Of a DNA stretch of 64,000 nucleotides, positions 11,161 to 21,211 are shown in pieces. The DNA comes from Capitulum mitella (taxonomy: Eukaryota > Arthropoda > Thecostraca > Pollicipedomorpha > Pollicipedidae): the NCBI GenBank assembly GCA_030062745.1, contig CP099839.1:28519451-28583450 (forward strand), read 5' to 3'. Within the stretch, counting starts at the first letter, position 1. The number at the start of each line of letters is the position of its first letter. The notes under the pieces were generated by a model, which saw only the letters and a program-made list of their open reading frames with translations, was not told where the DNA came from and did not search any database. The position numbers and the translations under genes are program-made.

Positions 11161-12069
11161 TAGTTGGTTGTTGGGTTAGTTAGCGGCATTCTGAACCAAA
11201 AGTGGACATGTGGACATGTAGACATGTGCACTGGCTGTGGACGTCAGGAGTTCACGGTGGGACCAAGCCGTGCCGCATCTGCCGAGTTTAGCAGTTGAAT
11301 GCTAGAGTTCGCACAACGCACGACTGGATCGTGGACTTACCCCGCCCGGTTGGGCGAAATACGACTCCCAATAAGTGAAACATGGACCTTTTGGGGGTTG
11401 AGGGCCCTTCGTAGAAAGAGAGAACCTCTTTAGATCAAGGGACCTCGAAATTTTTCTTTGCCACCCCATGATCAAATACGATTCGCCACCACTGGGAAGA
11501 ACCAAGAAAGAACTCGGAAACGAGTAGGAGCGTCACTGTGATGACACTATGATCTTGGCTTGGCTCCAAACGGCATGGAAACAAACGGCAAGGTGCGGCC
11601 GCCCAAGCTCTACGCCTTCGAAAAGTAACCTTCGTTGTCGCTTTGAAGTCCTCTGAATCCACGTATGAAGCAGTGCAGCCAGTCGGTGCCACCAATAAAA
11701 GCAACGATTCCGATGACATCATCTATATGACGTCACCACCCGGGGTCCAATGTGGAGCGCTGAGCAACAGTGACGAAGTCGTTTGTTTTGCCGGTAAGCG
11801 CGGGCGCCGTGGAGTAGGGGCGTGATCAGTACCATTTAAAATCGATTTGGAAGCTGTAAGGTGTTTCGTTCGTTCCTGGTGTGAAGAATGGTGTCCTGAC
11901 CAACGAGTAAGTGCCTTTTGGGTGATGATGTGCACGCCAGGGGAGAATTTGGGCTAGTGAGACAAAACTGGCGCGAATGTTCGAGACTTTCCCTTGTTTA
12001 AAACTAATTCCTCCCTTTGTTCGTACCGCAAAGAGAATGTGTTCGAAAAGTTTCATATAAATTGCAGGC
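11161..12069. other. Spacer, possibly the end of a neighbouring transcription unit
   Basis: No recognised domain. The + frame at 11643-11825 runs into a donor-like GCCG|gtaagc at about 11791-11798, and 11560-11830 is moderately CpG-rich next to the CpG-depleted block. It could therefore hold an exon or promoter of an unidentified gene, but nothing identifies it. Confidence 0.3.
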
Positions 12070-14900
12070 TGCACATGTATAACCCCTTATGGTCAGCATA
12101 GCAGTAAAAGTGTTTGGATGGAACATGAGAAGCAGTTGTCCCCGCAGTCATGCTTCCCACTTGGACAGCATGGTCTTCTTTTGGGTCAGTAAACATATTC
12201 TGTATTATTCTCCTGAGTGGATTAAATGAAAGGAAATTTGCATTCCTAGTCCTGGCAGTGGTTTATATTTCGGATATTTCTGATCTGCCTCTCTGCATAC
12301 TTCAAAGCAGAATTTCAGTAATGTTTTCATGTGTCATAGCAGTACACATCACTTCAAACATTTGGAACACACTGTGCCTCAGGTTTGTTTACATACAGAG
12401 TGATAGGTGTTTGTTTGGTTTTTTGTTTCATTGTTTTGGTTTTTTGTTTCATTGGCCCTCTACCTTTGCATACTACTTCCCATGTCTGTGCATCCCAGTT
12501 AAAAGTGTCCCTTTTGGATTATAGTGCTGAGGGAAAGCAGAACTATGCCTTTTTTGTGAAGGTGTAAACTGAATGTGGAAAATATATGCCAACATCACTT
12601 ACAACAGGCTTGTATGTTATGCCAGAGACAGTACCATAACCAGTGGTCAAGTCTCCTGTTCTTTCTTAAGGCCCAAGCCCATGCAGCCTTTATTGCACAG
12701 ACTTCTTTGCATGAAAATGAAAAAACTGAAGGAGCCTCTGGTCATTAGAATTATTTGGATGTAATTGAAAGTAGTAGTTAATGTGTTCAGTGATCAGTTT
12801 ACAATGCAGTGGGTGGCTGTTCATTTTTGGAAGCAGCAAGTTCTTATTAGGTTGTTAAAGGATCAAGGCTACATTTTTGAAGATTAACCATTTTCATGCA
12901 GACCAGCCCTCACATGTATCCATATTTCCATTTTGGGAATAGGTTTCTTTCATGGATGTCATGAGCCTACTGCAGGAATCCACATCACAGTATTTTATAG
13001 ACCACCTAGAGGCATTTTAATTGTGTATCTCTTGCACAGGTAACACAGTAGCAGTCACAGTGCAGCTGTTATATGGGCCTTATTGCAGCAGTGGGTTGTG
13101 ACATGCAGACAACATTGTGTAGATTGCAAACTGTTTAATGCATCTCTATTGAATTCATAAATGGGTTTGGACCCCTTGTCATCACAACTTCCTCAGCATG
13201 TATTGCTATTTGTATGAGAGCAGATGCTTGTTGTTGACAGCAACCAGATAAGTATAATCTCCATCATAAACTGCATGATAATTACCAAAGTGTCAGTTTT
13301 TATTCCAGTCACAATTTTTGCTCATTGTTTGACTGTTTTTGTGAAGTCTGACTGTTTTTTGCAAAGGCTCACTGAAAATGTTCATTCAGAGCCTTTGTGA
13401 GTTACAGGCTCCATGCTTCACCTTGCTGGAGCATATCTGTATACTATTTCTCAGCCATCCCAGGTTAAATCATATATAGTGTTTCCACGTGATTGTTTTT
13501 TGTTTGCAATGTGCTTTTATTTATGGCATATAACTTTACCTAGCAATTACTCTGTCATGTGCAGCAATGACAGGATAGCTTAGTATAGGTGGGTGGGTGT
13601 GGGGACAGAAGGAAAATGTTGCTTCACAGCTCAGAAAATTCCAACATTCGCCATAAGGTCATTGGTATCATTTGGCAACTTGTCATGGGTGCCGAATGAC
13701 CTTGTAGTTGGTGTGCCCCTAAGCCCCAGTAACCAACCAACCAGCAACTTGTCACACAGTATTTAAACTACACATTCTAGTGATATGTAGCATTGGCATG
13801 GTCATGCATTCAGGCCAACAGGGACAAACAACATTTTTTAGACCTTTATTTCCATGCATTGCCATTAAGATACTGTTCAGTTTTTCCAGCAAGGAGGCAT
13901 TTGCCCTATTACGGCCACCTCCCATGGTGCCAGCACTGGCCGTAAGACCCACAGTATGCTCAACACAACTTTGTTTTTGTGGCAGGTTTCATGCCTGACA
14001 CATGACAAAATAGCATAACACATGATTTGGTGTGCAATATCTTTATTCCATCATTGCCCTGTCTTTGTCAGTATGCAAAGCTTAATGTTGTTTAAGGTGC
14101 AGCCAGTGCTGTGATTATGTGATTATGCTGAAAAAAGAAAAATTGCTAGTGAGCAGTTCTGGTGGTCAGATAAAGAATATTAGTGAATAAATGAGTTGAT
14201 TTTGATCCATATCTGTCAACAAATCAGATTGAGAAATGTGATGCCAGGAGCAAAAATGGTGATGTGATGAGTAGGAGTATTGATTGATCATTTTGGTGGC
14301 CCCATAAGAAACATCAGTGAGGTTTATGTGGAATCCAGTGAGTTGAGGAACTTTACCCAGCATGGACTTCAGATGCAAATTTTTCCCATTGTTTAGGGAA
14401 AGTATGTTATTTCCAACTCTTGTCAGAGGCATTGCTGTAAGCTGAATTCAGATTGACCACTGATATCAGCCATATGCATTTCATGGTATTTGGATGGGGT
14501 TTCAAGATAGTATTGGTGTAGGCTCATTTACCATTCAGTTGGTTCCTTTGAACTATTACTGTGGTACCAATACTTTATGGGGATGTCTTAAGGGATGCAG
14601 ACCATACACATGTGTGATGGAAATTGTAAACAAATATGGCAGAAGAGGATGGATGTTTCTTAAGATCATACTACATAGTGGAATTTCTTAGGTCATTAGG
14701 AGGCCAAAGACTAAGGGTACAGAAATTGGAAACAAATAGTTTTTAAGGGAATCACTTATGTTGGTTTTAGATGACACTAGTGAATGATTTATTGAATAGC
14801 TTCCTGATCAGTGCAAATTGTTATTTTTCTTGTTCCAGTGTGAGAATGACAGGTCACTGTAACCAGTGCTTGCAGTTGGATATGAAACGTGCAGTGCCCT
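12070..14900. other. CpG-depleted, TG/CA-enriched block without a recognisable ORF
   Basis: I count only about a dozen CpG dinucleotides in ~2.8 kb, whereas DNA on both sides is CpG-replete. TG and CA are correspondingly common. In invertebrates this pattern is the known footprint of long-term germline methylation over transcribed, often housekeeping, gene bodies. Reading frames (12150-12524 on +, 14166-14432 on -) have no family signature. AATAAA occurs near 14184 on + and several TTTATT (AATAAA on -) occur near 13516, 13844 and 14041. It may be a long 3' UTR or intron of an unidentified neighbour, on either strand. Confidence 0.5.
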
Positions 14901-15263
14901 AGCACTATACTGACGTTAGAAGGCACCAAGCATTCAGGATCATGTTTTTTAGACCAGGTCGACAGCATGACTTAATATATTTTCTAGGGCATATTCAACC
15001 TTCATTGCATTGTTTTTCAGATGGGGTGAGAAAAGCGAGTTAACATGGCCATACAATTCATGCAGTTGATAGAAACTGCAGCAAATGCTTGCATGCCTGC
15101 TTGAATGTGACTTACAAATAACTCTTGATTTGCCATGACATGCATGCCCTAACTAGTATCAAGATGTAAGCAAATTATGCATTGTAAAACTAAACTTTGT
15201 GTGACAACCAGTGAATGTATAATTAATTTCCGCAGTTTTCTTTGTATTGGTTTACTAATCAGG

Positions 15264-15437
15264 GACACAGACAGGATTATCTTGGGGGAGGGGGAGCCTG
15301 AGCTCGGTGTGAATTGAAATCATACGAAAACCGCCTGCTGGGAAGACGATGTTTTTTTTGGAAAGGCGATGGTTTTTACAAAAATGCGGACCTAAGGGGA
15401 AGGGGCGGGTTCCCTGGGTCCCCTCCTTTGGCTGCGC
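15264..15437. mobile_element. R2-family element relic, copy 3
   Basis: AGGATTATCTTGGGGGAGG, GAGCTCGGTGTGAATTG, AAAACCGCCTGCTGGGAAG and TTGGCTGCGCAGG match the two other copies at 7056-7372 (inverted) and 9690-9870. It has no coding capacity. Confidence 0.55.
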
Positions 15438-16124
15438 AGGTGTTACTAATAGTAGTTACGTGGCAACAAGAGAGGTCGCAGAGTACGTTATGGTAGCGGA
15501 GTGCTTGTATAATGCCGTTATTAATGGATGAAATCAGAATTCCCCCGGAAAACTAGTGCTGGAACGTGGTCAGTTGTATTTTTATACGACCAGCACAACG
15601 TCAAAAATTCGACAGAAATACGACATTCTCTTTTATGGAAACACTGTTAAAAAATCGTACAGTTTTTTGAATTTTTCTTTTTCCAGTCAGCTCAAGTTTT
15701 GCGTGTTTTATATTTTGTAATGGCGGACTAGCCCGATATGTTGGTGAAATTGCGTAACAGCTGTGGCCGTACTCATTCCGGTCGGTTACCAGGTGGATGC
15801 GCGTTGCGTAACTGGGCGCGATGTCGCCGTCATGTGGGCGGCAACTGCCCTGTTTGCACCGCGCCGTGTTTGCGCGCGTTTTTGCCGCCCGCGACGCGGC
15901 TCCGCGTGGGTCGACGTCCATCCGGGGCCGGTCGGCGCGCGCCGGCGCCCCGTCGGCCGGCCGGCCGGCTTTGTACGGCGCGCTGGCACGGGAACAGAGC
16001 CGCTCCGAGCAGCGGCCGGCGCGCTGGCCGACGGTGGGCCGGCACTCGGCCAGTGTCCGAGCCGGTACGGATTGAGACGAGCGGGGGCCGCTGGAGGCCT
16101 CGCCGGACGGGCGCGGCTGGCGTG

Positions 16125-16134
16125 TGCTGACTCA
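16125..16134 (+). promoter_or_regulatory. CNC-small Maf (ARE/MARE-like) site upstream of cnc
   Basis: TGCTGACTCA matches ten bases of the Maf recognition element TGCTGA(G/C)TCAGCA, the known target of CNC-Maf heterodimers, and contains the AP-1 core TGACTCA. It lies about 150 bp before the start codon of a CNC factor, so autoregulation is a natural inference. Confidence 0.35.
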
Positions 16135-16245
16135 ACGGCTTACTCCGCTCCGCCGTTTCAGGTCCAGTGGGCTATCGCTGTTGTCACGCGGTATCTGGAC
16201 GTGCGGCGACGGGACTGCGATAGTGCGCGCGCGCGAGTGAGCGGC

Positions 16246-16260
16246 ATGATGCTGTGCTGA
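16246..16260 (+). other. Minimal upstream ORF in the cnc leader
   Basis: ATG ATG CTG TGC TGA encodes four residues and stops 26 bp before the main start codon. NRF-family mRNAs are known to be translationally controlled under stress, so it could matter if included in the mRNA. Confidence 0.3.
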
Positions 16261-16286
16261 GACTCAGAGTGCAGTGGACAGCAACC

Positions 16287-16949
16287 ATGGTGAGCCACGA
16301 CAAGAAACTGTACAACAACCTGCTGCAGATGGCCATGCTGGCCAGTCTGCTGCGGCTCCAGCCGGACATGTACGGCCTGCATGACCAGGCGGTGGACGGT
16401 GATCTGATCTTGGGCCAGAGCTGGGCGCACACCTCGGCACGGACCATACACTCGCAGCTGGAGCACTTCGCCAGCCACAAAAACATAGACAATGTGCTCG
16501 AGCGCTACCAGGAGGAGGTGTTCGAGGAGCTGAACGCACTCGGCCGCTACAACCGGATATACGCCAGCGACATCCAGGCGTACCAGGTGCTAGACGGCGA
16601 GGTGACGGCGGCCGGGTCGGGCCTGTCGGCGACGCTGCCGGCCGCGGAACCGGCGCCGGCCGCGTCGCCGGCGCCGCCGCCCGACCTCGGCGGCCTGGAG
16701 CTGAACGTGACGGCGCTGGACCTGGAGCTGGACCGCGACCTGGACCTGGACCTGGACCTGGAGCTGGGGCTGGCGGCGCCGCCGGCCGTCGCGCCGCCGT
16801 CCGACTTCGACGTCTGGGAGATGATGGACGCCGACCTGGCCGAGGCCGGCCCGTCCGACGAGCCGTGGACGGCCGGCGCCGTCCGTGACAGCTTCAGCTC
16901 GGACGCCTCGGACGACTTCATCCAGCTGGACGCCGAGATGTCGGACGAG
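16287..16949 (+). CDS. cnc: cnc (NFE2L) coding exon 1: NRF1-like ER-anchored N-terminus
   Basis: This 221-codon exon encodes the start of a CNC-bZIP stress-response factor. The ATG has a strong context (GCAACCATGG); a GTG at 16254 only extends the open frame. Residues 8-24 (LYNNLLQMAMLASLLRL) form a hydrophobic helix matching the NRF1 NHB1 segment that anchors NRF1 in the ER membrane. GDLILGQSWAHTS (38-50) parallels NRF1 REIILGPSSAYTQ, and FEELNALGRYNRIYASDIQA (79-98) parallels its LLSQVRALDRFQVPTTEVNA. A Pro/Ala linker, an acidic run with DLDLDLDLELGL (about 151-162) and an acidic tail ending DAEMSDE follow. The frame stays open to 17204, but the donor GAG|gtaacc at 16949/16950 joins in phase 0 to the Neh2 exon at 40665. 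Intron retention would add a GC-biased tail, which I consider unlikely. Homology is from memory of human NRF1; no alignment was run. Confidence 0.88.
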
Positions 16950-19114
16950 GTAACCCCTCCCCCCGCCGGCGGCGGCGGCGGCGGCGTCCCCCGGCCGACC
17001 CGGCCGCAAGGGGGCCCCACCGGGAGGTCGTCAGCGTTTTTACCAGGTGCTGTTTGTGTCGTAGAGCGTCGGCTTTTACTGTTTTTGTTCGAGACGATTC
17101 TCTCCTTCTTTGGTACATGCAATTTGTTTTCTTGTGCATGGTGTTTTCTGTATGCATTGCTGCGACTCGTGTACCGAGCCCAGGGTTCGACGTTAGACGG
17201 GTAAGTGGACTCCGGAAAGCGCTTGTCCCGGTGGCTAGGGGACGCCCGGCGCGGTCCTTGCCACACCCTTCGGTTCGAGAAATGTGAGCAGAGGTTCAGA
17301 GTCTGCGGCGAGCGTGTCGTAACCGGCGTTGTTTTTGCGCGGCCGGCGCGCTGCGTATTGGCGACGATCGATACAACTCAGACGCGCGGCAGATCGCTGC
17401 CCAGCTCTCAGACGTACCGACTAAACGTCGACAGGTGGGACCCAAATCGTCCCGCGCACCTGCGTCCAGCCACGTGGAGGCAGACTGTCCGGAAAGGATA
17501 GTGAGAAATCTTGGCTGTGCGCATTGGCGGACCGGAAGTTAGAACTTCGAGGAAGGGGGAAGTGCGGGCTGTGAAAGTTACACGATTCGAGTCTGGGTGA
17601 AACAAGCTTTCGCCTGTTGAAGGACCACGTATTTACTCAGCCGGCTATCCAGGTGCTTCTCTTTGATTGCCACATGTTGTAACCCTGCTGGATGCATGAC
17701 GTGTTTTTTTGTTTTTGTTTTAGGTATCGCGTGAGGTAAAGTCGATAGCTCGTGGAATTACGCCGACTACTGAACGAGTTTGTTTACATTGGCTTTGTCT
17801 CGCACTTCTTTATGCCCAAGTTTGCAGGTTCTTTGTTCGCTCTGTTTTTGGCAACGGGGCCAAATACGAAGTGTGTTGCAGGGAAGACGTCGCATTTTTT
17901 CGCGGGCGGTCTTTGCCTCAGGCCGTATCCAGGCGCCGCGGATTCCACTTCGATTACAAGGTCGTTAGGATGCTTTGATTCACTACGTTCGGGCAGGAGC
18001 GCTCAGTTCTGGGTTCCGACCTGTGGCCCGTGATCTTTTAACTGCAGGGATTTGACGTGTTTGGCCATGTGCCCCGCGGTCTTCTGCGCACCACTGAATG
18101 GATACGTTGACCCGACCTTAGCTGTTTGCGAGGTTGGCAGCAGCCTGCCGGTTTCTTGGACCCGAGAAAACACGTCATCCGCTCGGTTCTGGGGCTCGTG
18201 AAACGTCCTTTGCCCTGTCCAGCGCTGGTGCGTGGCTCCGGGCCGTCTTTCCTTCTCAGTCATCTCGGTGGTGACCTTGGACTTGGACCGGCCCCGCGAC
18301 CGCAAAACTTAATTCGTCGCCATGACGTCAGTCGGTGTTGCGCCTCCGACGAGAGCTCGTTTGCCGTGCTGTGAGCAGAACACACACAGGTGCCGCGGTT
18401 AGCTCTGCTGTTGCGCCGCTCCAGAGGCCGCGCCGGGCCGGCCGGCCGGTTTATGTGGCCGTTGGCGCTTCCGGTGCGCTGTTCTTGGCGGGGGTTACCC
18501 CTGGATCAGGCGGTCCACGCCGGTGTCGCGGCCGACTGACCTGGCATTGGGCGAGCGCGGCGACGAGAGTCTGGCCCGTGAATCAGCCGGTGACTCACGG
18601 GACACGTTCGGACGGGAATTATTGACTCGCCGCGGGGCCGGCGGAGCGGCGCGAGAAGCGCGCGGTATCTGGAATGAATCGCGGCGCAGTATTCGGGAAG
18701 GTGTTTTGGACGACGTCATGTGGCCTTCTGTTACGTCGTGCGGTGGCTTGGACAGGGGGAATGCGTTTGGGCATTGGACCAGGTCTGGAGACAATGGACG
18801 TAGCGGTCGCTGGCTGTTGAAGCTCATTTCACGTCCGCGGGATAACTTGTGTTTCAGAGTAGGTTGTTTCAGAGGCATGAACAATCGCCACTCGTCCGAT
18901 GTTCCGTTTGCATGTCAAGTGTGTGGTGGAAGCGTAGGCTTAAAGATTTGGCGTAAGAATTCGCCTCCATTGTGAAACGTATTGGTTTGTTTGCGTTCCG
19001 CGTTGTTTTGTGATATGTTTGGAATAAGTTAAGAATTTCAGTTCCGCATCGTGAGGTTGAGAACAAAATGTAGAAATGAGAACAGAGACGAAGTAACGTG
19101 AACCTTTGTGTGCT

Positions 19115-19285
19115 TGTGAGCGAAGCCGAAGTGCGAGTGAGTTTTACTTCAACGAGCAGAAGAAAATTAAATTTGGCGGCCTGGCCCGGCCATAATGACT
19201 TCTGGAGGCTGACATCCACTGGGCACCAAACCATGAAACTTTGGCCAGAAGATGTGGGTTCTTTGAATTTTGTGTGGTGGTATTT
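19115..19285 (+). repeat. Diverged intronic repeat, copy 1
   Basis: About 150-170 bp align with 40988-41130 in the same orientation: GAGCGAAGCCGAAGTGCG against GAGCGAGGCAGAAAGCGG, then AGCAGAAGAAA, GCGGCCTGgCCCGGCCAT and CTTCTGGA. By eye, roughly 70% of bases agree. It could be an interspersed repeat or a duplicated intronic element. Confidence 0.5.
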
Positions 19286-21211
19286 ACAGTAAGTTAGCTT
19301 GCAGACTCTTTCGTCCGCACGTGGGAATAAAAGCTTTTAGGCCTAACTATTCCAGCAGTAATGTTTTCCCTCTCAGATCTGGGTTGCCCTGCGTGTTTTC
19401 CAACAGGTCACTCTGTAGGCCTGTTCAATCCACTGGGCACCTGCGGTCGCTGCGGCTCTTGCGGTCGTCGAGCGTCGAGCAGCGAGCGCTAGTCTGACAT
19501 CATACCAATGGCATGACGTCAGAGCAACGCAATGGTATGATGGATTGCGTCATACGTCTGCGGACGCTGCGATTGCAAAATAGTAGCCGCGGTGACTGCA
19601 GAAAACGCTGAAACGCAGAAAACGCAAAGCGGCACGTTCAGACATTCGGAAGTCGACTTCCTTTGAGTTTGTTTTGAGCATAGATATAGGAATGGAGATC
19701 ATAGATAAAGTTATATATAAATAGATATCACCATAGACATAGCGAACAGTATCAAGGTTGTGCGTGACGTTTAAACTTACAGTTCTTCGGATGCGAAATA
19801 TTAAAAGGCATCGACCAATGTCCGCTTGCACTGCGAAATTTCTCAGTGGAGAAAGTGATGCAAACAGCCACGAAGCAGGCCTCGCTCGTCGTGCGCCCCA
19901 CAAGGCGTCTTTTTGGTGTACATATGGCGAAACTGACAACTGGGTGCACATTCAGCTTTACCTTAACAGCTACACTCTGAACCGAGGCTTCAGAAACATC
20001 ACAGTGACGTGCGGCATGGGTAGTAGATTGGTAATATTCAGGTATGAAACCATGATCACTAATAAGCCCTATTATGATAAGGGAGTTGAATGAGTGTCGG
20101 GGCCAGGACTCTTTGTTTATTTGCAAAAACAATCTGTTCCACTCGGTAAAAATATTATGGCGACACTCTTTCTTTCTGTCTTTCGGTCTTAAAATTTCAA
20201 GAAGTGACCAAAATCCCGACCTTGGTTAGCATTGTGACATATCCTTATAGCTCCAGGGGAACGTTCACTGACAACTTTGGGAAAGACTACGTGACAGCTC
20301 TCAAACACTAACACCATGGGAAGATAACGATGTTTACCACTATTAAGGTGCTGTTGTTTAGATTTGGCATCTTTGTTGTAGAAACTCACAAAATTGTGTC
20401 CAGGACGGTCCTTAGATTTGGCAGGTCCAAGATTTCTAGGCATTTTCTGTCCACGTAGATGCAATAGAACTAATAATAAAACTGCCCAAAGGTGACAGGG
20501 CCGCGACCTTACCTGTTTTATAGGGGCCAGTAGCCATGCTCACAAAAGTGCGTGCACACTGGCATTTATTTGTGCAACTCTTGCCAGTTACCGCCGTGAA
20601 TCGTACTGTAGGAAAAAGCAAACCAATGTCTCTGTACCTCTTTTAGTTTTTTGCGACTGTGTGTGGTGTTACATAGCTAAAAATAGTCAGTCGTTTCTTG
20701 TCCCGTTTTCCGGGTGGCTAGCGGCAGAGAGGCCAACGCTTACTTCTCTGTTTCTTCGATAGATGGCAGGAGCATTCTGTGTAGGCTGGCACTTCGGTCG
20801 GTGGCCACGTCACTTGCTGTCGGATGTTTGCAAGATGTATGGCATGTGGTCGCGCCATCCAGCTACTTTTGGGGGCCCAGCGAAAGAGTGGGTATCTTTT
20901 TAATTAGGTTGTTCGCATCCCCAGCTTTGAAAACATTCGCATCCCACAGCGACGGAGGTCCACACAAAGACGTGAAGAGATAGCCCATCGTAGATCGCAA
21001 GTCTTAGGATTGGAGAGACCCGTAGATCATGAGGGCATGGAGCCCCGTCAAGAACTGGAGATTTAATGTAGGGGATATCCATCCTGACAGAGGAACGGCT
21101 GCGGTGTCACACGTCGGATGTGATGTGATTAGCTGTAGGGAAAGCTATCACAGCGCAGCCCTGGTACGTTTTGCAACTCTCGCTTATGCAGCCGGGGGCG
21201 TCCGGACAGAG

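Larger units (their letters stand above)
15740..16286 (+). promoter_or_regulatory. cnc: CpG island: likely promoter and 5' UTR of the long cnc transcript
   Basis: An abrupt rise in GC and CpG density (runs of GGCCGG near 15950-15970) follows the AT-rich 15440-15740 and ends at the cnc start codon. CTCCGCCGTTTCAG ending at 16161 looks like a splice acceptor, so the 5' UTR may begin in an upstream exon. The island holds the CNC-Maf-like site TGCTGACTCA and a tiny upstream frame. The transcription start cannot be read from sequence. Confidence 0.5.

Noticed and set aside
12150-12524. 124-codon + frame, hydrophobic
   Set aside because: AT-rich, no homologous motif recalled, next to other open frames; more likely untranslated or intronic.
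16547-17266. 239-codon Ser/Arg-rich frame on the minus strand, plus nested 139-codon frame
   Set aside because: Antisense shadow of the GC-rich cnc exon 1; low complexity and no start or splice context.
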